The notes under the pieces are model-generated. The model was not told where the DNA came from and made no database searches. It worked only from the letters and a program-made list of their open reading frames with translations. Shown piece by piece: positions 1-8,931 of a stretch of 50,148 nt of DNA. How positions within the stretch are numbered: the first letter of the stretch is position 1; the number at the start of each line of letters is the position of its first letter. The position numbers were made by a program, and so were the translations under genes. This stretch comes from Nitrospira japonica (GTDB lineage Bacteria; Nitrospirota; Thermodesulfovibrionia; Thermodesulfovibrionales; DYHX01): positions 1 through 50,148 of the forward strand of contig DYHX01000004.1 in assembly GCA_020723925.1 (NCBI GenBank), in the 5' to 3' direction.

Positions 1-22
1 CCGCACTACGGATGTAGTGCGG
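1..22. repeat. Perfect hairpin CCGCACTAC-GGAT-GTAGTGCGG (REP-like)
   Basis: 9-bp perfect inverted repeat with 4-nt loop, read directly. Confidence 0.7.
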
Positions 23-99
23 GGTGAACCCTGCCCTGCCTGCCTTCTATGTCTACTTTTCGGACTTAACCCACAAATAATAAATGATACGACATGGAT

Positions 100-155
100 A
101 AACGTGAGACGTTAGAAGTAATGAGGCAAGGCGCTTCACGTCTCACGTTTCGCAT
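100..155. repeat. Heptamer array / inverted repeat (TTCACGT CTCACGT TTCGCAT)
   Basis: AAACGTGAGACG (100-111) is the exact inverse of CGTCTCACGTTT (139-150); 7-bp period; overlaps atpI-like stop codon. Confidence 0.75.
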
Positions 156-501
156 TTTTAAGCCCTTCTTTTATAAGAAGTGCGAAGACAATTGTCATCC
201 CTAAGATGAGGCCAAACAGGTTTACAAGTCTGAGCGCTGCAAGGATGATGATAATCGCAAACAGTATGAAGAGTCTAAGGAGGCTCAAGAATACGAGCTT
301 TGTGCTTGCTTTATATGTTCCGAGAAGGCTCTCAATGCCCCATACAAGCCCTTTAAGGTTAGCAAGACCAATTGCGCCACCAACAATAATACTGAGTGGC
401 ATTTTACCACCCCCGCCCCCCCAGTCTATAAAGGCAGAAAGTAGTGCCAGGGGCAAGATTATGAATACAGCCTGTTTATAAACCCTTTTTATTATCTCCA
501 T
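136..501 (-). CDS. ATP synthase subunit I (AtpI)-like membrane protein
   Basis: 121 aa, four hydrophobic segments, next to an AtpZ-like gene; C-terminal AKRET* is encoded by a heptamer array. Confidence 0.65.
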   Translation of the reverse strand: MEIIKRVYKQAVFIILPLALLSAFIDWGGGGGKMPLSIIVGGAIGLANLKGLVWGIESLLGTYKASTKLVFLSLLRLFILFAIIIILAALRLVNLFGLILGMTIVFALLIKEGLKNAKRET

Positions 502-712
502 TGTTCTGTTTCCTTGCCATTCTCAGGAGTTCACGAAATCCTGCAATTATACCAAATATGAGAAAGATAATCGTAAGCCATGGTGAGGTGTTGAAGATTG
601 AATCAAGGAAATATCCTATCGCAAGACCGACAAAGGTAGAAATGACAAGATAAAGTCCCACTGTGCTGGCCTGAAGAAGCTGTTTAAGTAATGGTTTTTC
701 TCCCATCTTCAC
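476..712 (-). CDS. AtpZ/AtpI family F0F1-ATPase accessory subunit
   Basis: 78 aa, two TM segments, motif FVGLAIGYFLDSIFNTSPWLTIIFLIFGIIAGFRELLR. Confidence 0.75.
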   Translation of the reverse strand: MKMGEKPLLKQLLQASTVGLYLVISTFVGLAIGYFLDSIFNTSPWLTIIFLIFGIIAGFRELLRMARKQNNGDNKKGL

Positions 713-1254
713 AAGCCCTTTCCATGTAATTCTTCGTATTCTGAAAGGAGGAAATCCCTTGTTATTTCAGCAATCTCTTTGTAGAAGATTGTATTTGCAA
801 AACTTGATGCCTCATTGCAATATTCAGGTATCCACTTCATAATATGTTCATCCATAAACCTCTTCTGAAGCTCCAACTTTCCACCCTCTACGAGATAGCT
901 CATGAAGAGAAGTTCAACCGCAATATGGTCAGGAATAAGATTTATCTCTTCATCAAGCATAAGCCCCGATGATTCATAGAATGCATGGACCTCATCAGTA
1001 GTCTTGCCCCATAGCCCTGATTTCTCACCAATAGGAAAGTTGTATAGGGACTCATAAGGCAGAAGATGTTTTCCTGGACCAACGAATATCCTCGCAAAAT
1101 CAATTGCTATTTCTTCAGGGGTTTCCTTAAAGTCCATCTCAAAATCTTCTTTAACTGCCTTAAGGAACTCTTCATCAGGTTCCTTTAAGAAAAGACCGGC
1201 AATGACTCTGTATGTATTTGCCCTGATTTTATCTTCCTCTGAAGGGATATTCAT
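709..1254 (-). CDS. TorD/DmsD-like redox enzyme maturation chaperone
   Basis: 181 aa; pattern YRVIAGLFLKEPDEEFL...FARIFVGPGKHLLPYESLY...DHIAVELLFMSYL is typical of TorD-family chaperones. Confidence 0.8.
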   Translation of the reverse strand: MNIPSEEDKIRANTYRVIAGLFLKEPDEEFLKAVKEDFEMDFKETPEEIAIDFARIFVGPGKHLLPYESLYNFPIGEKSGLWGKTTDEVHAFYESSGLMLDEEINLIPDHIAVELLFMSYLVEGGKLELQKRFMDEHIMKWIPEYCNEASSFANTIFYKEIAEITRDFLLSEYEELHGKGL

Positions 1255-1790
1255 CAGGCCGCCCCGAGAAGTTTTCTTATGGCTGGTTCATCAAGTTCGC
1301 CCAATATCTTTTCCCTTACTATACCCGCCTTATCAACAATGAAGGTTGTAGGAAGGCCCATGACTCCATAGGTCTTGGCCACTTTGGCGTCTTCATCAAT
1401 GAGGATAGGATATGTAAGCTTGAGGTTTTTTGCAAACTCCTCTGCGATAACTTTTGGTTGTTTCACATTTATAGCAAGTATAGCTAAACCACTTTCTCTC
1501 TTTTCCCTGTAGACCCTGTCTAACGTGGGCATCTCCTCTTTGCAGGATGGACACCAGTCTGCCCAGAATCTGATAACAACAATCCGTCCTCCATGATCAC
1601 TAAGTCTCTGTTGGCTGCCCTCAATATCATAAAGGACAAATTCTGGGGCCTTATCTCCAATCTTCACCTTCTGCTGCTTCGCCTTTGAATCACAACCGTT
1701 CAGGAAACAAGTAGCGAGTAACAGGTAACAAATGGCAAGTAAACAGTAGTAAGTCTTTTTATCCACCCAACCACTCATTATTCTATTCAT
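1254..1790 (-). CDS. TlpA-like thiol-disulfide lipoprotein
   Basis: Lipobox CFLNGC, WADWCPSCKEEMP redox motif, GLPTTFIVD; start taken at internal Met (ORF extends to 1862); 4-bp ATGA overlap with the next gene. Confidence 0.85.
   Translation of the reverse strand: MNRIMSGWVDKKTYYCLLAICYLLLATCFLNGCDSKAKQQKVKIGDKAPEFVLYDIEGSQQRLSDHGGRIVVIRFWADWCPSCKEEMPTLDRVYREKRESGLAILAINVKQPKVIAEEFAKNLKLTYPILIDEDAKVAKTYGVMGLPTTFIVDKAGIVREKILGELDEPAIRKLLGAA
1708..1749. repeat. Heptamer array (CAAGTAG CGAGTAA CAGGTAA CAAATGG CAAGTAA ACAGTAG)
   Basis: Six consecutive degenerate 7-mers inside the TlpA signal peptide. Confidence 0.8.
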
Positions 1791-1987
1791 CTGTTTGCTC
1801 AATCCAGCGATAAGAGTTATAAATGAAGAACCTGCAGCAAGCTGCCGGGTATCTAAGATCAATTATCTCCCCTACAGGGAATACTCAAGTTAAACAACTT
1901 TATCATCAAAAAGCCAAACAAATCAATCAGCCTAAAAATATCTTTATGATATTTTGTCGATTCTAAAGATTATGAATCCTGCCATAC

Positions 1988-2437
1988 CTACTGCGGGTAT
2001 CGCTGGATTCGGGCATTTGCTAACTTGAAAGGGTTATCCACAAGTTTTCCGTTATACTGCCTCGCATGGGATAGGGCATGTGTCTTATCTTTGAATACAT
2101 GGATTCTGTTCTGGGTAGCCTTAACAGTTACCACATCACTCTCAACAAAAAAGGCAATGTCTGCATCGAGCTTTTCTCCAGTAATCTCATCTGTGACCAG
2201 TACTGCATCAACCCTCGATGCATTCCCCTGAAACCATGCCCTCGCGCAATAGATAGAGCAAAACCTCATAAACTTACCCTCCTTCAGCATTATATCTACC
2301 TCATAGATGGGTATAATCCTTGTGCCGTCATAGTCGCATCTAAAAGCCTTCTGGCTTCGATAGATAGCAGTAGCCAATGCCAGAACAATGGAAACAATGA
2401 GTATAATTGCGGCTATAATAATTTTTTTCTTACTCAT
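1988..2437 (-). CDS. NosL-like membrane-anchored protein (divergent)
   Basis: N-terminal TM, CDYDGTRI...FCSIYCARAW motif similar to NosL family but lacking CxxCGM. Confidence 0.55.
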   Translation of the reverse strand: MSKKKIIIAAIILIVSIVLALATAIYRSQKAFRCDYDGTRIIPIYEVDIMLKEGKFMRFCSIYCARAWFQGNASRVDAVLVTDEITGEKLDADIAFFVESDVVTVKATQNRIHVFKDKTHALSHARQYNGKLVDNPFKLANARIQRYPQ

Positions 2438-2446
2438 AACACAGAT

Positions 2447-3454
2447 TCATCCTTTAAATAAAAGATGTATCGTGACCATGACTAAGGATGTGCCTATCGC
2501 TACGATACAAAGAAAATAGAGATTCCTTAGATATTCCTTTAGGGTTACAGCGGTCTCTTTGTGCTTGCCCATTAAATTAAGTAAAAGCGCCCATCCTGGT
2601 GAAAATGTGCCAATGACAAATAGGGCTGACATAAATGTGGTATCTGGCACATACTGCCACATACAATAAATGCAGTGGTGATATGGAAGATTCATGATCT
2701 TTGGTGCAACAACCTCGAATATGGCAAAAGTGGTAATTACTGCGTTTAATAAGGCAAGAACCACACCAATTATCGTGAGGCGTAGAGCGTGAGGCGTAAG
2801 GCGAGGATAGGATATGCCCATAAAGGCAATTAATAAGATGTTTGAAAGGTAATAAAGGGGGAGCATATAACGCTCATAACCTTCACCGAGGATAGAAATA
2901 GGAAGCATAGCTGTCGCCCTTTCTGGAATGTCAAAGAAAGTGGTACAGCATGCAACAAAAGCTTTGATATTAAAGGTCGTAAAGTATATAAGGTCACCTG
3001 CGCTGTCCACAAATGCCAGGATACTCACAACAGAAAGAAACAGAAATTTTCTCTTAAAAAGAGGAGCGGTCTCTGTTCCTCTGTCAAGGCGGTTTAAGAG
3101 AAGCCAGCCACAGATAGAGAAAAAGACTACGGGTTTAAAAATCTGAACAATGCTACTGAGATAGGGGTGAAGCTGTGTAATACCAAAGATGCACATTACC
3201 CCTTGGATATTGGGAACATAGCTTTGAAGGGTTGCATAAAAGATCGGCCACGAGAGTAACTTCACAAAAAGCATAACTGTAGCCATGTGCAGCAGAAGAT
3301 ATGACCTGTTCTCAATAGCAGTTCTTTCATCATCGTAGAGGGTCTTTCCCCACCTCTGATACATTCTGAAGGAGAGAACACCGAGGGGAATCGCAAGAGT
3401 GCCTGTAAGTATAGCTATAAAGAGCATTACTATGGTATATGCGTTGAGTATCAT
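2447..3454 (-). CDS. Multi-pass membrane protein of unknown function
   Basis: 335 aa, about 8 hydrophobic segments; ATGA-type overlap with ABC ATPase gene. Confidence 0.75.
   Translation of the reverse strand: MILNAYTIVMLFIAILTGTLAIPLGVLSFRMYQRWGKTLYDDERTAIENRSYLLLHMATVMLFVKLLSWPIFYATLQSYVPNIQGVMCIFGITQLHPYLSSIVQIFKPVVFFSICGWLLLNRLDRGTETAPLFKRKFLFLSVVSILAFVDSAGDLIYFTTFNIKAFVACCTTFFDIPERATAMLPISILGEGYERYMLPLYYLSNILLIAFMGISYPRLTPHALRLTIIGVVLALLNAVITTFAIFEVVAPKIMNLPYHHCIYCMWQYVPDTTFMSALFVIGTFSPGWALLLNLMGKHKETAVTLKEYLRNLYFLCIVAIGTSLVMVTIHLLFKG
2775..2809. repeat. Heptamer array (CGTGAGG CGTAGAG CGTGAGG CGTAAGG CGAGGAT)
   Basis: Five consecutive 7-mers inside a membrane protein gene. Confidence 0.85.
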
Positions 3455-4197
3455 CTATGCACTAAAGGAACCCATGAGCCAGCTAAATGGCCATGCCTTA
3501 TCTCAAAGATTATATCAGCATTTACGAATAAACCCTCATCATGCGAAGATATGAGGATAGTCTTACCCTCTGCCTTTAAACCTTTAAGGATATCTATAAG
3601 CAGAGAGGCGGCCTCTACATCTATATTTGATGTGGGCTCATCGAGGATGATTATGTCAGGGTTGTTTACCAATGCCCTTGCAATTGCAACCCTTTGTTGT
3701 TCTCCTCCACTCAATTCCTCCGGGGCATGATGCACCCTATCTGACAGCCCAATCTTATCCAAAAGTTGCATCGCCCTATACTTTCTATCTTTTTCCCTTA
3801 TGCCCTGAGGGATAAGGGGAGCGGAGACATTCTCCCATGCAGAGAGTCGTGGAACAAGATTAAAGTTTTGAAAGACAAACCCTATCCTTTTTCTCCTCAG
3901 TAACGACAATGTTACATCGGAAAAATCTGTTATATCCTTTCCATCCAGATATGCCCTGCCTCTGCTCGGCCTGTCGATAGCGCCGATAATACTTATAAGA
4001 GTAGTCTTCCCTGAGCCTGATGGACCATTAAAAATCGTGAAGGAACCCTTTTCTACCACAAAACTCACATCCACAAGCGCCCGAACCTCATGGGGTTTAG
4101 CCTCATTATAGATTTTCCATATCCCATCACACCTGATTAATTCATTATCCTGACTTCTGAGTTCTGTGTTCTGAGTTCTGTGTTCTGTGTCTATCAT
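3451..4197 (-). CDS. ABC transporter ATP-binding protein (LolD/MacB type)
   Basis: Walker A GPSGSGKTT, signature LSGGEQQRVAIARAL, Walker B IIILDEPTS. Confidence 0.95.
   Translation of the reverse strand: MIDTEHRTQNTELRSQDNELIRCDGIWKIYNEAKPHEVRALVDVSFVVEKGSFTIFNGPSGSGKTTLISIIGAIDRPSRGRAYLDGKDITDFSDVTLSLLRRKRIGFVFQNFNLVPRLSAWENVSAPLIPQGIREKDRKYRAMQLLDKIGLSDRVHHAPEELSGGEQQRVAIARALVNNPDIIILDEPTSNIDVEAASLLIDILKGLKAEGKTILISSHDEGLFVNADIIFEIRHGHLAGSWVPLVHR
4150..4191. repeat. Heptamer array (CTGACTT CTGAGTT CTGTGTT CTGAGTT CTGTGTT CTGTGTC)
   Basis: Six consecutive 7-mers at the ABC ATPase N terminus. Confidence 0.92.
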
Positions 4198-5363
4198 CTC
4201 ATTGCCTCAGCTGGTGGGATAATGGCTGCTCTCCATGTGGAGTAGATGCTTCCCACCATTGTCAATATCAACGCAAAGAAAAAAGAGAGTATAAAAGGCA
4301 GCGGCATAAACCTCGACGGAACAGGAAAGGGTGGCATACTCCCTATCTCTGCAATAAAGATCTGGGCAATGAAAAGACCGTTGAATAACTTTATCCAGAC
4401 AAAGGAAAGAATAAACGCGGCCGGAGCACTTATCAGAGCAAGGATGATACTCTCAAAGAAGACCATCTCCAGCACCTCATGTGTCTGCCATCCCGTGGCC
4501 TTCAATATGCCTATCTCTTTTCTCCTATCCGAGAGTCCGAAGCCTGATGATACAAGAATGGCAGGAATTGCAAGGGCAAAGGCAACGGTGTAAAGGGCAA
4601 CAAAGATGCCACCCTTTGTATTAAATCCCCTTTCAACGTATGTCTTCACAAGATCTTTCGTCTGTATCCTGAAGAATGAATTCATCTTCTGAAGATTCTC
4701 ACTTACTGATACCTCATAGCCTGGCCTGACATACACAGCAATATCTGTTACAAAACCATCCATCTCGAACGTCGAGATAGCATCGTCAATGTTCATCATC
4801 ACAAGGCCAGATGTCCAGATGCTTGATTCTGAGTCGAATATCCCGGATATACGATACAGCTTTTTTATGATGTAAGGGCGATGGTCAATAATTGCTATCA
4901 CTCTTACCCCGATGCTCAGATTGTTGCCGATGTCCATGTTGAGGTCCTCTGCCATCCTTTTTCCAATGACTATCTCCCCTCTTTGGGGTATCGACCCTTT
5001 TATAAAACTTAGAGATGATGGTGGTTCATCAATTGGGATGCCAAGCAGGACTGCTAACCTGCTTCCAATATAGATTCTACTAATGACCCTCGGGACGGCC
5101 TTTATAACACCATCTATTTTCTTTATTCCTTCAGCCATCTCAAGTGGGATCACACCGTTTCTGCCGTACATATCCATAGTCACATAGATGTCTGCCCCTT
5201 CGTTTACCGATACACGAGACTGGACCTTAACGCCCTCCAGAATTGCGATAGCCGATATGAACGGAAACAGAATTGCTATAAGACAGAACACCACAACCAT
5301 ACTCCTGAGTTTATGTCTTATAACATTTCCTGTAGCAGCGAAAAAGATATTGAGATGTCTCAA
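4194..5363 (-). CDS. ABC transporter permease (FtsX/MacB-like)
   Basis: 389 aa, N-terminal TM, periplasmic domain, C-terminal RRKEIGILKATGWQTHEVL and terminal TMs. Confidence 0.9.
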   Translation of the reverse strand: MRHLNIFFAATGNVIRHKLRSMVVVFCLIAILFPFISAIAILEGVKVQSRVSVNEGADIYVTMDMYGRNGVIPLEMAEGIKKIDGVIKAVPRVISRIYIGSRLAVLLGIPIDEPPSSLSFIKGSIPQRGEIVIGKRMAEDLNMDIGNNLSIGVRVIAIIDHRPYIIKKLYRISGIFDSESSIWTSGLVMMNIDDAISTFEMDGFVTDIAVYVRPGYEVSVSENLQKMNSFFRIQTKDLVKTYVERGFNTKGGIFVALYTVAFALAIPAILVSSGFGLSDRRKEIGILKATGWQTHEVLEMVFFESIILALISAPAAFILSFVWIKLFNGLFIAQIFIAEIGSMPPFPVPSRFMPLPFILSFFFALILTMVGSIYSTWRAAIIPPAEAMR

Positions 5364-5405
5364 TAGAGTCTTGTCATCCCTTTTTCCTAAAAATTGTGCG
5401 GCTTT

Positions 5406-5957
5406 TTAGTGATGCCCACTGCTACCATGGTCGTGCATGTTACCTGTCCTGTCCATATGTTTATGACCTTGAATCTCTTTTTTTGCCTCGGATAATGCGC
5501 CCTCAAAGCTGGACACAGCGCCACCATATTTAGCAGCAAATTTCTCAGCCTCTTCTTTTGAGAAAAAGGCAATCTTGCTTTTTTGGGTCATTGTCCCTGG
5601 CGCACTGGAGCCTATGACATAAAAAGTCTTATCTGCATCAAGCATCTTTTCTGGATGGAGGTATTCTGCTACTTTCACATTTTTAGGTTCCTCTTTCAAT
5701 TTCATGCTCATCACTGCAACGCAGTGTATCGAGCATGTGTAGGATCTCCCCTTTGAGGTTTGAAACTCGTGTCTCGTTCTTGCCCACTTATTCCTGTCCA
5801 TGCCACAATTATCACATTTTTCTTTATCAGTATATTTTTGCGGATTTTTGATGGGGTGTTCTATATTAAAATTTTCAGCAAAAATTATACCTTTGAATAG
5901 AAAGAGCTGACATAAAAACAAAAATACAAAAAATTTAAATGCATTTCTTTTGTTCAT
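5406..5957 (-). CDS. NosL family protein, secreted
   Basis: Signal peptide, CDNCGMDRNKWARTRHEF...CSIHCVAVM, His-rich C terminus. Confidence 0.85.
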   Translation of the reverse strand: MNKRNAFKFFVFLFLCQLFLFKGIIFAENFNIEHPIKNPQKYTDKEKCDNCGMDRNKWARTRHEFQTSKGRSYTCSIHCVAVMSMKLKEEPKNVKVAEYLHPEKMLDADKTFYVIGSSAPGTMTQKSKIAFFSKEEAEKFAAKYGGAVSSFEGALSEAKKEIQGHKHMDRTGNMHDHGSSGHH

Positions 5958-5981
5958 ACTGCCTCCTTGAAAATTATATTT

Positions 5982-6299
5982 TTATTTTACTGCTTCTGTG
6001 TTTATTGTGACCTCTTTGATGTCACTAACAGATAACCCCCTGTCAGGGGAATAACTATAACCACATGGTATGGGCCATAGATTTGTTTCATCTACTGAAT
6101 CAACCCTCGTATCATAGCTTATAAAACCCCAGTCAGGGCTGACAGATGCCCCAAGTCCCAATCCACATACATAGCGTTGAAATGTCCTTATCTTATCCGC
6201 CTCAAGATTCTTCCATAAATGCCGATCAATTAAAATGGCAGTAAGGGACGCTATAAACAAAAGGCATATAAAGGTTATCACCAGCTTATAACCTTTCAT
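5982..6299 (-). CDS. Hypothetical membrane-anchored protein
   Basis: 105 aa, N-terminal TM, no recognised domain. Confidence 0.55.
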   Translation of the reverse strand: MKGYKLVITFICLLFIASLTAILIDRHLWKNLEADKIRTFQRYVCGLGLGASVSPDWGFISYDTRVDSVDETNLWPIPCGYSYSPDRGLSVSDIKEVTINTEAVK

Positions 6300-6317
6300 T
6301 TATCACTCAATGCAATA

Positions 6318-6962
6318 TTAATTAGCTTGCCGCTTCTTAGTTTTTTCAAGAAGCCTTGCCACATGTCGGATATGGAGGGCAAAATTAAGGTTTTTCCCAT
6401 CCTCTATAAAAAAGGTCACGATTCCTATAGCCTTACCTTTTGAATTCAATACAGGACTACCACTGCTCCCATAGGCAACAGGCGCGGTAATCTGGATAAG
6501 TTCATTCATACCAAAGATATTGCTTATATTGCCATTAGATACTGTTAATTCATGGCTTGAAGGGCTTCCTATAACCGTAATCGCCTCTCCCTGTGTCAAA
6601 CTATGCCTTTCATCAAGTTCTATTGTCCGAAACTTTCTTGCTTCTACCTTTAATAAAGCAATATCATTCTTTATGTCAAAAGAGAGGATCCGTGCAAAAA
6701 ATGCTCCATCTTCCAACATAACAAGAAGAGGGCTATTTTTATCTCTATGCTTCTGGAATACCACATGAAAGTTTGTAACAATTATACCGCTCTGGTCTAC
6801 AACAAAGCCAGTGCCCTGGTAAAGCTGTTCAGCATGAGGATCAGTGGTATAGATGGTTACTACCGCATTTCTAATTTTAGGGTCAGAAGCATCCGCCTCT
6901 AAGTTGCTGGTAAAAATCAGCATTATGGATAAAACCAGCATCCATATTAAATGTATTTTCAT
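6318..6962 (-). CDS. Trypsin-like serine protease (HtrA/DegP-type catalytic domain, no PDZ)
   Basis: TGFVVDQSGIIVTNFHVV, DIALLKVE, APVAYGSSGSPVLNSKGKAIGIVT. Confidence 0.9.
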   Translation of the reverse strand: MKIHLIWMLVLSIMLIFTSNLEADASDPKIRNAVVTIYTTDPHAEQLYQGTGFVVDQSGIIVTNFHVVFQKHRDKNSPLLVMLEDGAFFARILSFDIKNDIALLKVEARKFRTIELDERHSLTQGEAITVIGSPSSHELTVSNGNISNIFGMNELIQITAPVAYGSSGSPVLNSKGKAIGIVTFFIEDGKNLNFALHIRHVARLLEKTKKRQAN

Positions 6963-7637
6963 CTAAGTTAAGTCTCCTGCATCAGGCTGTTTTGATGTCC
7001 TTGACCACGGTGATTTGTCTCTCACCTCAAGGACATTTATAAGATAGCCAAATGGATAATCAGGCTGGTAAAGGTGGAACTTATCAAACTCAAAAAGTCT
7101 CCTTGATGCAAGAAGGAATTTATAGTAAGGGTTCTCTTTGCCGAGTATTTCTACCTTACCGTTGACCTGAAAACTTATGTATTGTATCCCATTGTATTTA
7201 CTCGCCATGCCCACATAAAGAAGGCTTGTGTATGAATTTCCTCTCAAGTTATCGAGAGCCTTTCCTTCAAAAATCTCCAGTCCACCAAGAATAGTTGAGT
7301 CAAAATTTTCTATGTTGCTATAAAGTCTACCTATGACTTCCACCCTCTTATGCATGCTTTCATTCCATGGCATTGTCCTGACCCCTGCAAGGACACCCTC
7401 AAAAACATCTGTATAATACTCAAGGGACTCTTTTTTGGGTAGAAGGCCGATGCCCTTAACAGTCATATTAACAGGAAATGACTCACCTTCCCTCCATGTG
7501 GCCATTACAGGTAGATGGGCAGAGAAATACTTAAGTGGTTTTCCCTCTTTCATGTCATTGAGAAAACGCATTCTTGCTGACACAAGCCATTCAAGGAACT
7601 GTGCTGGAATTGTATTTAATGTCACGCGCTCTTTCAT
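6963..7637 (-). CDS. Conserved-looking hypothetical protein
   Basis: 224 aa ORF in the co-directional run; no domain recognised. Confidence 0.6.
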   Translation of the reverse strand: MKERVTLNTIPAQFLEWLVSARMRFLNDMKEGKPLKYFSAHLPVMATWREGESFPVNMTVKGIGLLPKKESLEYYTDVFEGVLAGVRTMPWNESMHKRVEVIGRLYSNIENFDSTILGGLEIFEGKALDNLRGNSYTSLLYVGMASKYNGIQYISFQVNGKVEILGKENPYYKFLLASRRLFEFDKFHLYQPDYPFGYLINVLEVRDKSPWSRTSKQPDAGDLT

Positions 7638-7642
7638 CTTAT

Positions 7643-8920
7643 CTAACCCCTCCTCTCTGGATAACCACGTTCTTTCAACTCATCTATAAGTTCTGATGTA
7701 ATTAGATTCATTCCCCTCTCCTCTGCTTTTGCCTCTATTATCTTTGTTATTATCCCCTGCATAAAGAATGGAACCTTTTTAATCCTTTCCTTTGCCTCAT
7801 CAGTCCATTGGAGTTGTCCTCGAAAGATTTTTTTGAGGACAACCCTCTCACCGCCCTCTGGATTGTAATTACAGAACGGGTCTTCCTCCATGAAGTTTCC
7901 TTTCACTGTTAATGCCCTTGCCCTGCAGCCACCGCATATCTCAATATATTCGCAGATGCCACACCTGCCTTTGTAAGCCCCCCCGCGCAATAACTTCAAA
8001 TATGGTGAATCTTCCCATATAGATGTCAAAGATTTCTCTTTTATGTTGCCCACTGTAACTGGCATATAAGGGCATGGTGTTATATTGCCCTCTGGGTCTA
8101 TCCTCATGTAGTTAATTCCAGCAAGACAGCCCCTTGTCCCTTCAGGGATGCTGTAGCCTTCTTCGTAGAGGAATCTATATATGTGAGGGGCACACTTAGC
8201 CTTTATCATAAGCCTTCTTTCCTTCACCGATATTTTTACTATGTGCCTTATTGCCGCATCATAATTTTTTGTAGATATATCAGTCCTCATTGCCCTCCCG
8301 GTGCAGACGAGGAAAAAGAAATTAACCGCCCTTGCACCCAGGCGTACTCCAATCTCTACAAAGTCATCTATCCATTTCCAGTTATGATCTGTCAGGGTAA
8401 CATCCATTTGAATCTCAATGCCTACCTCTTTTGCTGACCTCAAGGCACTCATAGATAGCTCCCATGCACCATCAAGCCCTCGGAAGGAATCATGGTAGCT
8501 TCTATTTATGGAATCAATGCTCACACCGAGGCCCTTTAATCCTGCATCCTTTAACATCCTCAGATTTTCTCTTGTAAGGAGTGTGCCATTGGAACCCAGA
8601 ACAGTGATGAACCCTGCCTGACTTGCATATTCCACTATATCGAATATATCATCCCTCAACATGGGTTCGCCTCCGCTCAAGATAAGCATAAGTTGGGCAT
8701 TTAGATAGGATAGTTCATCTATGACAAACCTTGCCTCTTCCCTTGAAAGTTCGGAGTTCAGAGTTCGGAGTTCGGAGCTTGGAGACTCCTGACTCCCGAC
8801 TCCTGACGCCCGATTACCTTTATGGCTGTTCACTGATTCTATATAGCAGTGAGGACATAAAAGATTACATCTCTTCGTAAGATTCCATGAAACTAAATAT
8901 GGCCTATATTCACTCATCAC
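7643..8920 (-). CDS. Radical SAM/SPASM protein with PCP_red-like C-terminal segment
   Basis: CNLLCPHC, SGGEPMLRDD, SPASM CGICEYIEICGGCRARAL, C-terminal WTDEAKERIKKVPFFMQGIITKIIEAKAEERG resembles the protochlorophyllide reductase tail domain; carries a repeat-encoded insertion. Confidence 0.85.
   Translation of the reverse strand: MMSEYRPYLVSWNLTKRCNLLCPHCYIESVNSHKGNRASGVGSQESPSSELRTLNSELSREEARFVIDELSYLNAQLMLILSGGEPMLRDDIFDIVEYASQAGFITVLGSNGTLLTRENLRMLKDAGLKGLGVSIDSINRSYHDSFRGLDGAWELSMSALRSAKEVGIEIQMDVTLTDHNWKWIDDFVEIGVRLGARAVNFFFLVCTGRAMRTDISTKNYDAAIRHIVKISVKERRLMIKAKCAPHIYRFLYEEGYSIPEGTRGCLAGINYMRIDPEGNITPCPYMPVTVGNIKEKSLTSIWEDSPYLKLLRGGAYKGRCGICEYIEICGGCRARALTVKGNFMEEDPFCNYNPEGGERVVLKKIFRGQLQWTDEAKERIKKVPFFMQGIITKIIEAKAEERGMNLITSELIDELKERGYPERRG
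8749..8811. repeat. Double heptamer array (GTTCGGA x5 then GACTCCT x4)
   Basis: Nine consecutive 7-mers, two unit types sharing one register, inside the radical SAM gene. Confidence 0.93.
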
Positions 8921-8931
8921 TGTTCACTCTT

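Noticed and set aside
2078-2461. 127-aa plus-strand ORF
   Set aside because: Antisense to the NosL-like gene, with no recognisable domain.
4150-4191. Heptamer arrays as CRISPR or iteron origins
   Set aside because: No spacers, no Rep or Cas genes nearby, units differ between sites and several lie inside coding sequence.
8749-8811. Diversity-generating retroelement variable region in the radical SAM gene
   Set aside because: No reverse transcriptase or template repeat in the window; the segment is tandem-repetitive rather than adenine-biased.
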